Of a stretch of 32,071 nucleotides of DNA, positions 1-7,762 are shown piece by piece. The stretch lies in NCBI GenBank assembly GCA_938010565.1, contig CALLUQ010000024.1, forward strand, positions 1-32,071. Direction: 5' to 3'. The translations under genes were made by a program, and so were the position numbers. Source of the DNA: an uncultured Flavobacteriales bacterium (GTDB lineage Bacteria > Bacteroidota > Bacteroidia > Flavobacteriales_D > CALLUQ01). Within the stretch, counting starts at the first letter, position 1; every line of letters starts with the position of its first letter. The notes under the pieces were generated by a model. The model had not been told where the DNA came from. It was given only the letters and a program-made list of their open reading frames with translations, and made no database searches.

Positions 1-228
1 CCCGATTGCCTTTGCCTGAACACTCTTTTCATCAATATGTGGTGAAAGTGATTTGATCCTTAAAATTGATTTTCCTTGTGGAATTTCAAGTTTTCCAGCG
101 CGAGTGACTAGTCCACCTTGAATGTAAATCGTGACTTCATCAATTGAAGTTTTGAGTTCTCGCTCGGTGAAATTCTGAGAAAATACTTGATGTGATATAA
201 GCAGGGTAAATAGTGTAAAATATTTCAT
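1..228 (-). CDS. DUF4140/MuiA-like secreted protein, N-terminal part (runs off the left edge)
   Basis: The visible 76 residues begin with an ATG at 228 and a signal peptide (MKYFTLFTLLISHQVFSQ) typical of Bacteroidota. A stretch EVTIYIQGGLVTRAGKLEIP followed by ILRIKSLSPHIDEKSVQ fits the DUF4140 domain at the N-terminus of mucoidy-inhibitor MuiA family proteins. In that family a DUF4139 domain usually follows; it would lie outside the window. The biochemical role of the family is poorly defined, and the protein is probably exported to the periplasm or outer surface. The same reading frame is open upstream through a decayed recombinase to position 942, so a gene caller could wrongly extend this protein. 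The signal peptide argues for the start at 228. Confidence 0.8.
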   Translation of the reverse strand, partial: MKYFTLFTLLISHQVFSQNFTERELKTSIDEVTIYIQGGLVTRAGKLEIPQGKSILRIKSLSPHIDEKSVQAKAIG

Positions 229-348
229 AGTCTTTTTCTCTATAAGATGCGGAATAACTCTATATTCCATAAATATTAAGGATTTTTTTTCGTGCGACAA
301 TAAGACATAACGTTTGACTAAAGGTACCTCTTTATTTTTCATTAGCAA

Positions 349-942
349 GCCTTTCTGGACTTGCATTTCCTCAATTGGACACTGAATCCGTTGCAAATTT
401 TTGTTCGAAACATGCGTAAATATTTCTGTTGTTTTTACGTTAGAGTGTCCGGGAAGAACCTGGACATATCTTAAATTGGTTCCCTTTTCAGGCAAGTGAG
501 TGGCATAGCTGTGCCTAAGTATATGCGGCGCAACTGTTTTTTTAATAAATGCTTTTTGTACAGCTCTTTGCAATGCTCTTCCGATACTTGTGGCAGAATA
601 CTGTAAACTTTCAGCCCCATTGAATAGATACTGCCTGGGTGGGTATGCTTTATAGTATAATCTAAGAACGTCTAATACATTTTTTGCCAAGGGAACCATT
701 CTACCCTTAGCGCCCTTGGAATTTCTAATATGTATAAGCATGCGCTCACTATCAATATCTTCGACTTTCAAATTTATAACCTCTCCTATACGCAATCCAG
801 CGGAGTAAAGAAGCGTAATAATTGCTTTATGTTTCAAATTTGACAGGTTCGAAAAAATACGTTGAACTTCGTCCAAACTAAAAACGGTTGGCAGCTTTCG
901 ATCTTTTCTCGGTCTTTCGAAGTAGTATTTCCGTTTAGACTC
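349..942 (-). pseudogene. Tyrosine recombinase (XerC/D-like integrase), 5'-truncated and catalytically dead remnant
   Basis: The frame encodes only the C-terminal catalytic domain of a phage/Xer-type integrase. Recognisable parts are SAGLRIGEVINLKVEDID with the first catalytic Arg (codon 792-790), HILRHSYATHL with the His-x-x-Arg box (525-514), and a GHSN His box (450-439). Four signs of decay are visible. The N-terminal core-binding domain is missing, with an in-frame TAA at 945-943. The nucleophilic Tyr of the usual TTEIYTHV is Phe (TTT at 420-418). Pro replaces expected Leu in HLPEKG and VLPGHSN. No stop codon follows the usual end near IQCPIEEM, so the frame runs on into the MuiA-like gene. 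The 3' boundary given is where such proteins normally stop. It is probably the scar of a former mobile element. Confidence 0.85.
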
Positions 943-955
943 TTAGTGCGCAAAA

Positions 956-1043
956 CGACCAAAATGTTGGTCGCAATCGTATGTTGTTTCCCGCTTCGTG
1001 GCTTTTTTCAGACTTGATCTGAAAATCGGAAAAATCAGATCAA
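956..1043. repeat. Cluster of perfect inverted repeats next to the recombinase breakpoint
   Basis: Three perfect inverted repeats lie just upstream of the truncated recombinase. CGACCAA (956-962) pairs with TTGGTCG (967-973) across a 4-nt loop. TTTTCAGA (1005-1012) pairs with TCTGAAAA (1018-1025). TTGATCTGA (1014-1022) pairs with TCAGATCAA (1035-1043). The last two share bases and so are mutually exclusive folds. No open frame is convincing here. The structure could be an element end, an attachment-site scar or a transcription signal; the sequence does not decide. Confidence 0.5.
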
Positions 1044-1089
1044 AACCGTTTTTGAATGCATCCGGTATTTAATTATTCGGAAAAAAAGG

Positions 1090-1176
1090 CAGTGAAACCC
1101 TCCGGGGGTTCGTTCTCCCCTACGTAACGCAAGGCAACTTCGGGGAAAACGGAAAGTCATACGTTTCAAGTCACTG
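1090..1176. other. Foldable gene-free segment (four short helices; possible attachment scar or structured leader)
   Basis: The region 946-1326 has no gene that I can support. Within it an 87-nt segment can form a closing helix CAGTGA (1090-1095) with TCACTG (1171-1176), enclosing three short helices: AACCC/GGGTT (1096-1110), TCCCC/GGGGA (1116-1146) and AAACG/CGTTT (1147-1166). An alternative pairing at 1104-1120 gives a 5-bp stem with a 7-nt TTCGTTC loop resembling a tRNA T arm, but conserved T-arm positions deviate (G-U closing pair, T in place of the conserved A). It may be the untranslated leader of the downstream operon, a scar of integration, or chance. Confidence 0.25.
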
Positions 1177-1326
1177 AATATCAGTATGTAAAAATAATTT
1201 TTTATTCAAAAACATCCTTTTTCACGGAAAGTTTAGAATAAATTTTCTAACTTGTAGCAACAAACTAACCTGACAATACCATTCTTTTTGAAAACAAGAC
1301 TTCTTTCGAATCTTGCCATATCCGAT

Positions 1327-2145
1327 ATGGCATCCATTTGTTACATCATTCTGGATAGCTTGAGATGGGACAGTTTTGAGTTGGCACAGACCAAAAACCT
1401 GGATCGCCTCACCACTTTTCAAAGCAAACGGTTCTCTTATGCCTCCTGGACCCAGCCCAGCCACTCCTGCCTGCTGTCGGGGCTTTTGCCTTACGAATCG
1501 GAACCGGGGGTTGTGGCCGCAAAAACCTATGTGAACGATATTCAGTTCTGGAATACCGCCCTGGGAGGCGATACCGAAGCCTTGCAAACCCTGGCTCCCG
1601 AATATGCTCTGGCTTTATCGGCCCAACGTTTGGGATGGAACACCATTGGCCGGGTTTCGATGCCGGTACTCAACCCGCAAACCGCTTTCAGTCGCGGGTT
1701 TAATTCGTATGAATTATCGCCAAACGGAAGCTCTTTGGGTGCGCAGATCGAATCCGTTACCTTTGATCTGAAACCCGCCAAAAATTTTGTGTTCATCAAT
1801 GCCGGCGATACCCACTACCCTTATTTGATGCCGGCCAATAAAATGCCCCGAATTTCGGGCATTCATGGCGCTGCATCCACCCAAAAAACCGACCACAACC
1901 GTGCCGAATATGCCATTCCTTTCAGCAAAGATGAACTCAAAACACTTCACGAAAGTCAGATCTTAGGACTGGAACGCGCAGACAAACACATCGAACAACT
2001 GCTCGACCTGATGCCAAAACCATTGTTGTTGGTCGTAGGGTCGGATCACGGCGAATTGTTCGGAGAAGACAATTACTTCGGGCATGGCCCCTTCTTTCAC
2101 AAAACATTGTTTGAAGTACCACTTACCATCGGAATCGTTCATTAA
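1327..2145 (+). CDS. Sulfatase-fold (alkaline phosphatase superfamily) hydrolase/transferase with Thr nucleophile
   Basis: This 272-residue protein has the metal-site strand YIILDSLRWD (Asp10), the nucleophile loop WTQPSHSCLLSG (41-52) and a C-terminal metal site SDHGELFG (Asp240, His241) followed by GHG (His253). This is the PF00884 sulfatase-like layout. The position that carries the formylglycine Cys or Ser in true sulfatases is Thr42, and the following Arg is His46. Formylglycine sulfatase activity is therefore unlikely; a phosphatase, phosphodiesterase or phosphotransferase is more plausible. No signal peptide is seen, so it probably acts in the cytosol. A TTG at 1288 would add 13 residues; the ATG at 1327 fits the family better. 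It is the first gene of the operon, ending 15 bp before the PLP fusion gene. Confidence 0.8.
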   Translation: MASICYIILDSLRWDSFELAQTKNLDRLTTFQSKRFSYASWTQPSHSCLLSGLLPYESEPGVVAAKTYVNDIQFWNTALGGDTEALQTLAPEYALALSAQRLGWNTIGRVSMPVLNPQTAFSRGFNSYELSPNGSSLGAQIESVTFDLKPAKNFVFINAGDTHYPYLMPANKMPRISGIHGAASTQKTDHNRAEYAIPFSKDELKTLHESQILGLERADKHIEQLLDLMPKPLLLVVGSDHGELFGEDNYFGHGPFFHKTLFEVPLTIGIVH

Positions 2146-2160
2146 CCTACCCACCAGCCT

Positions 2161-4710
2161 ATGCTTCAAAAGCAGACATTATCGGCAGATATTGCCTACG
2201 TTTACGGGCAAATAAAAGCTGCACACAACCGGATCAAAGACCGGATCATCGAAACAGAGATCATCCGGCTTCCCTGGCTGGATGCCCCCAACCGCAAGGT
2301 GTGGGCCAAACTGGAATGCCGACAAATTTCGGGTTCGTTTAAGATCAGGGGAGCTTTTAATACCTTTCTTCAAACTCCGGCTTCGGATCACGTCATCACC
2401 TATTCGGCAGGCAACCACGGATTGGCCATGGCAATGGTAGCACAACAACTGGAACGCCAGTGCACCATTTATGTGCCTTCCAACGTTTCGGAACTCAAAC
2501 TCCGGAAGCTGCTCAGTTTGGGAGCCCATGTGGAAACCGTTGGCAGCGATCTGTATGAAAGTTCTTTGTTTGCAAAAGAAAAAGCTGCTGTTACAGGGGC
2601 ACATTTTGTTACCCCGCATTCTACCCCCGATATTGTTTACGGACAAGGAACCATCGGAGCAGAAATTGCAGCTGCCGCAAATCGTATGGATTCGCTCGTT
2701 ATTCCTTTGGGCGGCGGCGGATTGATGTGCGGGATCGGGACGTATATGAAACATGCTTTTCCCGATCATAAGCTCTTTGCTCCTTACCCCGAGATCTTTG
2801 GCCGCAACCTCCGGCAAGGCAACCTGCATCGGGAACTTTGCCGCAAAGTCATTCCGACGGTTGCCGATGGCTTATCGGTACAGGTAGAAGAGAACTGCTG
2901 GACGGTTCCTTTGCTTGAAAGCATGATCGAAAGCCACCAGGCCATCAGCGAAAAGCTCATCAATACAGCCATTTACGCCCTGTTGAGAAACGAAAGCATT
3001 CTGGCGGAAGGCGGAGGGGCCATTGGAGTTGCCATGCTGATGGACGATCCGAGCGGAGAACGCATTTCCGGCGATACGCTGGTGGTGATCAGCGGCGGGA
3101 ACATTGCTCCGGGAGCCGTTTCCAAAGTGATGGCCACCAGCATTTACGACCACCGTTTCCGAAAATTACTGGGGTTGCGTGCCATAAAGATTCAGGGAGA
3201 AATGCCTGTAAAAGCAGAGGGAGAAACAACGGCAATACAACCCCAAAAAGCCCCTGACCTTCAACCCCTTTCCACTCCTTCCGAATCCCTATGGGTAAGC
3301 CTTTTGAAACAACTGGGCCTGAAACTGAAAGCGCTTGAAGACGAAGTAGCCACTTATGTCCGCTTTTTGAACCACAACCAACTGCAATACGATGCCGAAA
3401 GCATTAAAAACGTACGGCACGATATGGCCGCCTGCATCTTCACTGTTGAACAACTCACCACCCATTCGTGGCAAAAAAACGAAGACTGGCTGATCCGCTC
3501 CCGGTACCGGGAACTTCTTCAGAAATATGCGTACCTCGCCAATGTGTTTGAATGGACCAGCCCCAGCTACGATCAAAGCCAGGTGGTGATGTTCTTTAAC
3601 CCCTCCGAACAATCGAGCAACATGGTGAATTACGACCGTTACGGTTCAATTGTACTCCGGAAATTTGAACTGTCGTTGCTGGAAACCCTCGGGTTTGATA
3701 CCCATTTGAATACCATGATCGCAACATCGAGCGGCCAGGCGGCATACCAGGTTATCGAATCGTTTTTATTGCGGGAGGTGTTTGATAAAGAAGACCTTTT
3801 TGTATATTCCGAATACATTTACTTTGAAGGCTTTGAGCAATTGAGTTTGTTGCCGTTCCTGGAAGCGATCAAATGCGAAGGGCATTCGCATGAAGACCTG
3901 ATCGAAGTGGTGGAAAAAAACAACGCCAAAGTGGTTTTTGCAGACCCGATGTGCAACATGAAAGGCCTGCCGGTTTTTGACTTTGCTGCCCTGAGTCAAT
4001 CGCTCCGGGGCCGCAATTGGTCGGAAAAATGGCTCGTAATTGACGGGACGATGGTTTCCGGAGGTTTTAACCCTTTCAGTCTCTTTAACCGGCCTGAACA
4101 TCCGCACATTATCTATTACGAAAGCGCGAGTAAATACCTGCAGTTTGGTTTGGATCTGCAAATGGCAGGAATTTGCATTTGTGAGAAAAAAATCGCTCCT
4201 GCCCTTTCTCGTTACCGCAGAAATTCCGGTTCCACGATGTACAGATCAGGCGTAAACCGATTTCCGGTTTTTACCCGCGATCTGTTTTTGCGCCGCATGC
4301 AGCTGATCTCACAAAATGCAGAACACATTGCGCGGGCATTAAAAGATGCCTTTTCGGCAGAAGAGCAGATCAAAGTTGGGTTTCCCTTCCAATGGTCGCA
4401 GTTGCAATGGCGCCACCCCGGTGCAGTACTGAACATCGAATTCATCGACGAAGGCCTTAACAACAGAGACCAGTTGAACATGCTGGTTGAAATTGTGATC
4501 AACAAAGCACAACAAGCCGGCGTTTCTGTTTCAAAAGGCGTTAGTTTTGGATTTTCGACCACCCGCATTTCGGCTGCTTCGGCCATGGCAGAAAATACCG
4601 ATCCTTTTTTCCGCCTGTCGGTCGGAGAAGAAAATGAAGAAGAATTGAACAAACTCACCAACGTACTCATCAACAGTGTCGACGAGTATCTCAATCTGTA
4701 TCAAGCATGA
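2161..4710 (+). CDS. Bifunctional PLP enzyme: fold-type II (threonine dehydratase-like) fused to fold-type I (cystathionine gamma-synthase-like)
   Basis: Residues 1 to about 330 match fold-type II PLP enzymes of the threonine dehydratase/serine racemase group. They contain ISGSFKIRGAF with the Schiff-base Lys61, SAGNHGLAMA for the phosphate/substrate loop, and the glycine-rich loop GGGGLMCGIG. A linker and helical segment (about 340-480) follows. Residues from about 481 to the end match fold-type I enzymes of the Cys/Met-metabolism type: SSGQAAYQV (523-531), VIDGTMVSGG for the cofactor Asp region, and YYESASKYLQFG with Lys658 as the second Schiff-base lysine. Both lysines are present, so both sites may be active. 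The two folds are unrelated, which makes a single-chain fusion unusual. The frame is continuous over 849 codons, and the stop overlaps the next start by 4 bp (ATGA). The substrates cannot be deduced. A relay from a hydroxy-amino acid such as Ser or Thr through an enamine or beta-replacement product is an inference. Confidence 0.85.
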   Translation: MLQKQTLSADIAYVYGQIKAAHNRIKDRIIETEIIRLPWLDAPNRKVWAKLECRQISGSFKIRGAFNTFLQTPASDHVITYSAGNHGLAMAMVAQQLERQCTIYVPSNVSELKLRKLLSLGAHVETVGSDLYESSLFAKEKAAVTGAHFVTPHSTPDIVYGQGTIGAEIAAAANRMDSLVIPLGGGGLMCGIGTYMKHAFPDHKLFAPYPEIFGRNLRQGNLHRELCRKVIPTVADGLSVQVEENCWTVPLLESMIESHQAISEKLINTAIYALLRNESILAEGGGAIGVAMLMDDPSGERISGDTLVVISGGNIAPGAVSKVMATSIYDHRFRKLLGLRAIKIQGEMPVKAEGETTAIQPQKAPDLQPLSTPSESLWVSLLKQLGLKLKALEDEVATYVRFLNHNQLQYDAESIKNVRHDMAACIFTVEQLTTHSWQKNEDWLIRSRYRELLQKYAYLANVFEWTSPSYDQSQVVMFFNPSEQSSNMVNYDRYGSIVLRKFELSLLETLGFDTHLNTMIATSSGQAAYQVIESFLLREVFDKEDLFVYSEYIYFEGFEQLSLLPFLEAIKCEGHSHEDLIEVVEKNNAKVVFADPMCNMKGLPVFDFAALSQSLRGRNWSEKWLVIDGTMVSGGFNPFSLFNRPEHPHIIYYESASKYLQFGLDLQMAGICICEKKIAPALSRYRRNSGSTMYRSGVNRFPVFTRDLFLRRMQLISQNAEHIARALKDAFSAEEQIKVGFPFQWSQLQWRHPGAVLNIEFIDEGLNNRDQLNMLVEIVINKAQQAGVSVSKGVSFGFSTTRISAASAMAENTDPFFRLSVGEENEEELNKLTNVLINSVDEYLNLYQA

Positions 4711-6203
4711 AAAAAACATTGGTTTGGGGATTAGACGGGGTTTCCGTTAAACTCTTTAAAGGGTATACGGAAGCACACCCCGGTGGGCTCTTTGAGAAAA
4801 TTTTTCAGGATGGGATCGTGAGGGAACTCACTTCTACCATGCCTTATTTTACAGCTCCCGCATGGACCACTTTTGCAACCGGATTACAACCGGGAATACA
4901 TGGCAATTTCCATTGGCGGGCACGTTATTCGAAAAAAGAAGGCAACCGCCCGTTGGTTTCGTCGCGCCATTTACAGGAGGCTACCTTCTGGTCTTATTTT
5001 CAACACTTCGGAGGTGCTGTAAGTGTTACCAATTTTCCGATGGAATACCCCGCTCCTCCGGTAAACGGACGGTACATTTGCGGAACCCTGGCACCCGAAA
5101 ACGCGGAAGAAGTATCCTGGCCCAAAGCCATGATGCAACACATAAAAACAAAATACCCGGAATACCGTTTCGAAATGAACAAAGGGCTGAGTTATATGGA
5201 CCGGCCCAAAGAATTGTGGGACCACATTTATCAGGTAGGCAAACACCACCTGGATGCCATGATGGAATACGGCAACCCGTTTAAAGCAGATCTGCTGGTC
5301 CATATTGTTACCATTACCGATCGTGCGGAACATTTTTTCTGGAACCTTTACGACGAAACACATCCCGATTACGACCCTGCTTTAAAAGCAGCCATAGGCA
5401 ACCCTGTTTTTGATACCATGAAACTGGCCGAGGATTACCTCGACAAACTGTGGCAAAGCAACCGCTGGGACAACCTCATCGTTGTAAGCGACCACGGCAT
5501 GGATGCTTCCAAAACCTCTTTTCACACCGACAACTGGCTCCTGGAAAAAGGCTACCTCAAAGCGGACAGCAACCGCCGGGTTTTAATGGAAGAAAGCATG
5601 GCCTATTCGGGAGAAGAGCCCGAATGCTCGGTGTATGTGAACCGCAAAGACCGCGATGCATGTGGATTGGAAACATCGGAATACGATGCCTTCATTCAAA
5701 AACTGAGAACCGAACTACTGGCCGTTCGCAACCCTGCTAACCGCCAGCTTGTTTTTGCGGATGTTCTTTTTGGAAAAGACATTTATCACGGGCCTGCCGC
5801 TCACCTGGGGCCCGACCTCATTCTGCTGCCTTCCGAAGGGGTACACCCCAGAAACGGATTAACCACCCCCGATATTCACGGAACGGCTACACGTTTGTAT
5901 GCCAACCACCGGCCCGATGGCATTTTTATGGGATATGGAAAAGACATACGGCCTTCGGCACGTTCCGAACAAAATGCAGCCCTGCATATTCAAGACATGT
6001 TCCCTTTGCTTTGTTTGTTGTGCGATTTGCCGATCCCCGCAGATCTGTCCGGATCCATTCCCGAAAATGTTGGCCAATACATCGATCTTGTTGCAAAAGA
6101 AGATCCGGAGTGGGATTGGCCGTCTCAGGTAAAGGGATTGCCTACTTTTCAGGATTTTAATCCTCAGATCATTGAACGTTTATCTGAATTGGGGTACCTT
6201 TAA
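4707..6203 (+). CDS. Type I phosphodiesterase/nucleotide pyrophosphatase-like hydrolase (alkaline phosphatase superfamily)
   Basis: The 498-residue product begins with the metal-site motif TLVWGLDGVS (Asp10) and has the nucleophile loop FTAPAWTTFATG (48-59) with Thr49 as likely nucleophile. ITDRAEHFFW, VVSDHGMD and a following HTDNW supply the remaining zinc ligands in the order expected for the nucleotide pyrophosphatase/phosphodiesterase branch. There is no signal peptide, so it is probably cytosolic. Its ATG overlaps the stop of the PLP fusion gene, indicating translational coupling. It is the second alkaline-phosphatase-superfamily enzyme of the operon and differs clearly in length and motif from the first, so the two are not a recent duplication. 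The likely reaction is phosphate- or phosphodiester-bond hydrolysis or transfer on a pathway intermediate; the substrate is unknown. Confidence 0.8.
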   Translation: MKKTLVWGLDGVSVKLFKGYTEAHPGGLFEKIFQDGIVRELTSTMPYFTAPAWTTFATGLQPGIHGNFHWRARYSKKEGNRPLVSSRHLQEATFWSYFQHFGGAVSVTNFPMEYPAPPVNGRYICGTLAPENAEEVSWPKAMMQHIKTKYPEYRFEMNKGLSYMDRPKELWDHIYQVGKHHLDAMMEYGNPFKADLLVHIVTITDRAEHFFWNLYDETHPDYDPALKAAIGNPVFDTMKLAEDYLDKLWQSNRWDNLIVVSDHGMDASKTSFHTDNWLLEKGYLKADSNRRVLMEESMAYSGEEPECSVYVNRKDRDACGLETSEYDAFIQKLRTELLAVRNPANRQLVFADVLFGKDIYHGPAAHLGPDLILLPSEGVHPRNGLTTPDIHGTATRLYANHRPDGIFMGYGKDIRPSARSEQNAALHIQDMFPLLCLLCDLPIPADLSGSIPENVGQYIDLVAKEDPEWDWPSQVKGLPTFQDFNPQIIERLSELGYL

Positions 6204-6217
6204 AATAAGGAAAAACA

Positions 6218-7465
6218 ATGGCTCTGCTGGGAAAAAAAATAGGAACGACAATACAACGCCGTCAGGATTGGCAAACCGTTCAGGCTGCTGCTCCTGCTCC
6301 TTTGCAAGCTCATCATATTTCCGGAAAAGAATGCCGGGCACACCCCTATGCCGCGCTGGCCCTGCGCACCTATATTCTGTTAAAAACCTACCGCAACGAT
6401 TACCATACGGATGTGTTCGATCTCGATCGGCTGGCAGAAGGGATCCGCAAGGAAGAGGAACGCATTTTTTTTTGGGGCGACCCGGAAGCGGTGGCCATAG
6501 GGCGCCGGTTTTTAACAACCAATCACCGCACGGTTCCGGATGCTATGCCCGAGATCCAGTTGGGAACAGCCACCATTTTAAATACCTCACTTCCCGAAGA
6601 GAACAGCATTGCGGAGCTTACCCGTACCGGCAGTATTTCCCAACAAATTCCTTCTGTTCATTCCAACATTGAAGAACTGGAATCCCTCTTTCGGACATCG
6701 GGCTATCAGGTCATTTTTTCAACCCCGCGCAACCGAACTTCCACACCCGAAATCAGGGGCGGAGCAGCCATACAAAGGCAACATGTACGCGCCTTAAACT
6801 CGGCCTTTTGGGGATGGGCACCGTGGTACATCATGCAAGGCGGCTTTTTGGAAATATTGGATTACCGGGAATTGTACCGCGAACCGGAAAACATTGCACA
6901 ACAGTTGCGTGTACTTCCCGGGCTGTTTGTACACCACAAAACGGAAGCAAAGTTCATTGCCGATCTTTTTGCTTTGAACCTCGGTTTTTCCCCTCCTGTT
7001 TCCAATACCGCTGAAGGAGAAACCACCGGACACCTGCAAAAAGGGTGGCGCATCGGGAATGTTGCCTCTGCGGATCTAATGGCCTTTAACCCGGTTTTTC
7101 TTTGCGAAGATGAAACAGGAGAAAAAGGAACCTTTGAAAAAGCGATCACACACCTTGAAAGGATGCCCGGTGCCTGCCATCTGGTGGAGTTGAATGTGTG
7201 CGACTCCAAAAACATCCGGTTTCAAAAAATATTGCAGCAACGTGCTTTTTACCTGGTTTGTGTGCGCGTACACGTTGCAAAAAACAAGAAAATAAAATTG
7301 ATCGGAGCATGGGCCAAACAAAAGAAAACCACGCCTGTGGCTCCGCCTTATTATTTGAACATGCAAGGGTTTTCCGAAGTTGAGAACAGGTTGCTAGGTT
7401 ATCTGCGCAACCTGATGAAAGTCTTCCGGCCAAAGGCCACATGCTCCGAAACCAATCCGCAATAA
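6218..7465 (+). CDS. Unrecognised protein of the biosynthetic operon (415 aa)
   Basis: I do not recognise this 415-residue protein. It starts at ATG 6218 with an AAGG ribosome-binding-like sequence 8 bases upstream, 14 bp after the phosphodiesterase gene. It has no signal peptide and no obvious membrane segment. Notable patches are HPYAALALRTYILLKTYRND (about 42-61), an aromatic stretch FWGWAPWYIMQGG near the middle, HHKTEAKFIADLFALNLGF, and a C-terminal part (HLVELNVCDSKNIRFQKIL) that faintly recalls the end of a GNAT acyltransferase fold; that resemblance is weak. Directly upstream of the carrier protein and the AMP ligase, it could be the missing acyl- or aminoacyl-transferring enzyme of the pathway, which is an inference from position only. 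Confidence 0.75.
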   Translation: MALLGKKIGTTIQRRQDWQTVQAAAPAPLQAHHISGKECRAHPYAALALRTYILLKTYRNDYHTDVFDLDRLAEGIRKEEERIFFWGDPEAVAIGRRFLTTNHRTVPDAMPEIQLGTATILNTSLPEENSIAELTRTGSISQQIPSVHSNIEELESLFRTSGYQVIFSTPRNRTSTPEIRGGAAIQRQHVRALNSAFWGWAPWYIMQGGFLEILDYRELYREPENIAQQLRVLPGLFVHHKTEAKFIADLFALNLGFSPPVSNTAEGETTGHLQKGWRIGNVASADLMAFNPVFLCEDETGEKGTFEKAITHLERMPGACHLVELNVCDSKNIRFQKILQQRAFYLVCVRVHVAKNKKIKLIGAWAKQKKTTPVAPPYYLNMQGFSEVENRLLGYLRNLMKVFRPKATCSETNPQ

Positions 7466-7474
7466 GTTCCCTTT

Positions 7475-7759
7475 ATGATGAAAGAAAAAGACCACCGCAT
7501 ATCGCCTGTCATCACCACGGAAATGCTACTCGACGCCTTCCGGCAGGTGGTATCAAACAAAGAAAATACGGAAATTGAGATCGGGGCGATAAGCCCTGAA
7601 ACCACCCTGGAGGAGCTCCACCTCGACAGCCTCGAAATGGCCGAAGTACTCATTTTGCTAGAACAAAAAGTAAGCATGGAGCTCAATCCGTTCGGGAAAA
7701 TGCCGCTGGTAAAAATTAAGGATTTTGCCATGCTGGCTCAAGAAAAAAAGACGGGATAA
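7475..7759 (+). CDS. Acyl carrier protein
   Basis: This is a 94-residue acidic, helical protein with the phosphopantetheine attachment motif LHLDSLEMAE; Ser52 is the expected modified residue. The N-terminal extension before the four-helix bundle is slightly longer than in FabC/AcpP. Two consecutive ATG codons (7475 and 7478) could start it. It lies 3 bp before the adenylating enzyme, so the pair is very probably a dedicated ligase and carrier. Being far from any fatty-acid synthesis genes, it is a specialised rather than housekeeping carrier. It would need a 4'-phosphopantetheinyl transferase encoded elsewhere. Confidence 0.9.
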   Translation: MMKEKDHRISPVITTEMLLDAFRQVVSNKENTEIEIGAISPETTLEELHLDSLEMAEVLILLEQKVSMELNPFGKMPLVKIKDFAMLAQEKKTG

Positions 7760-7762
7760 GCC

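Noticed and set aside
1104-1120. 3' end of a tRNA or tmRNA as an integration site
   Set aside because: The stem-loop has a T-arm-like shape but deviates at conserved positions, and no acceptor or anticodon arm can be completed. I kept it only as a foldable segment.
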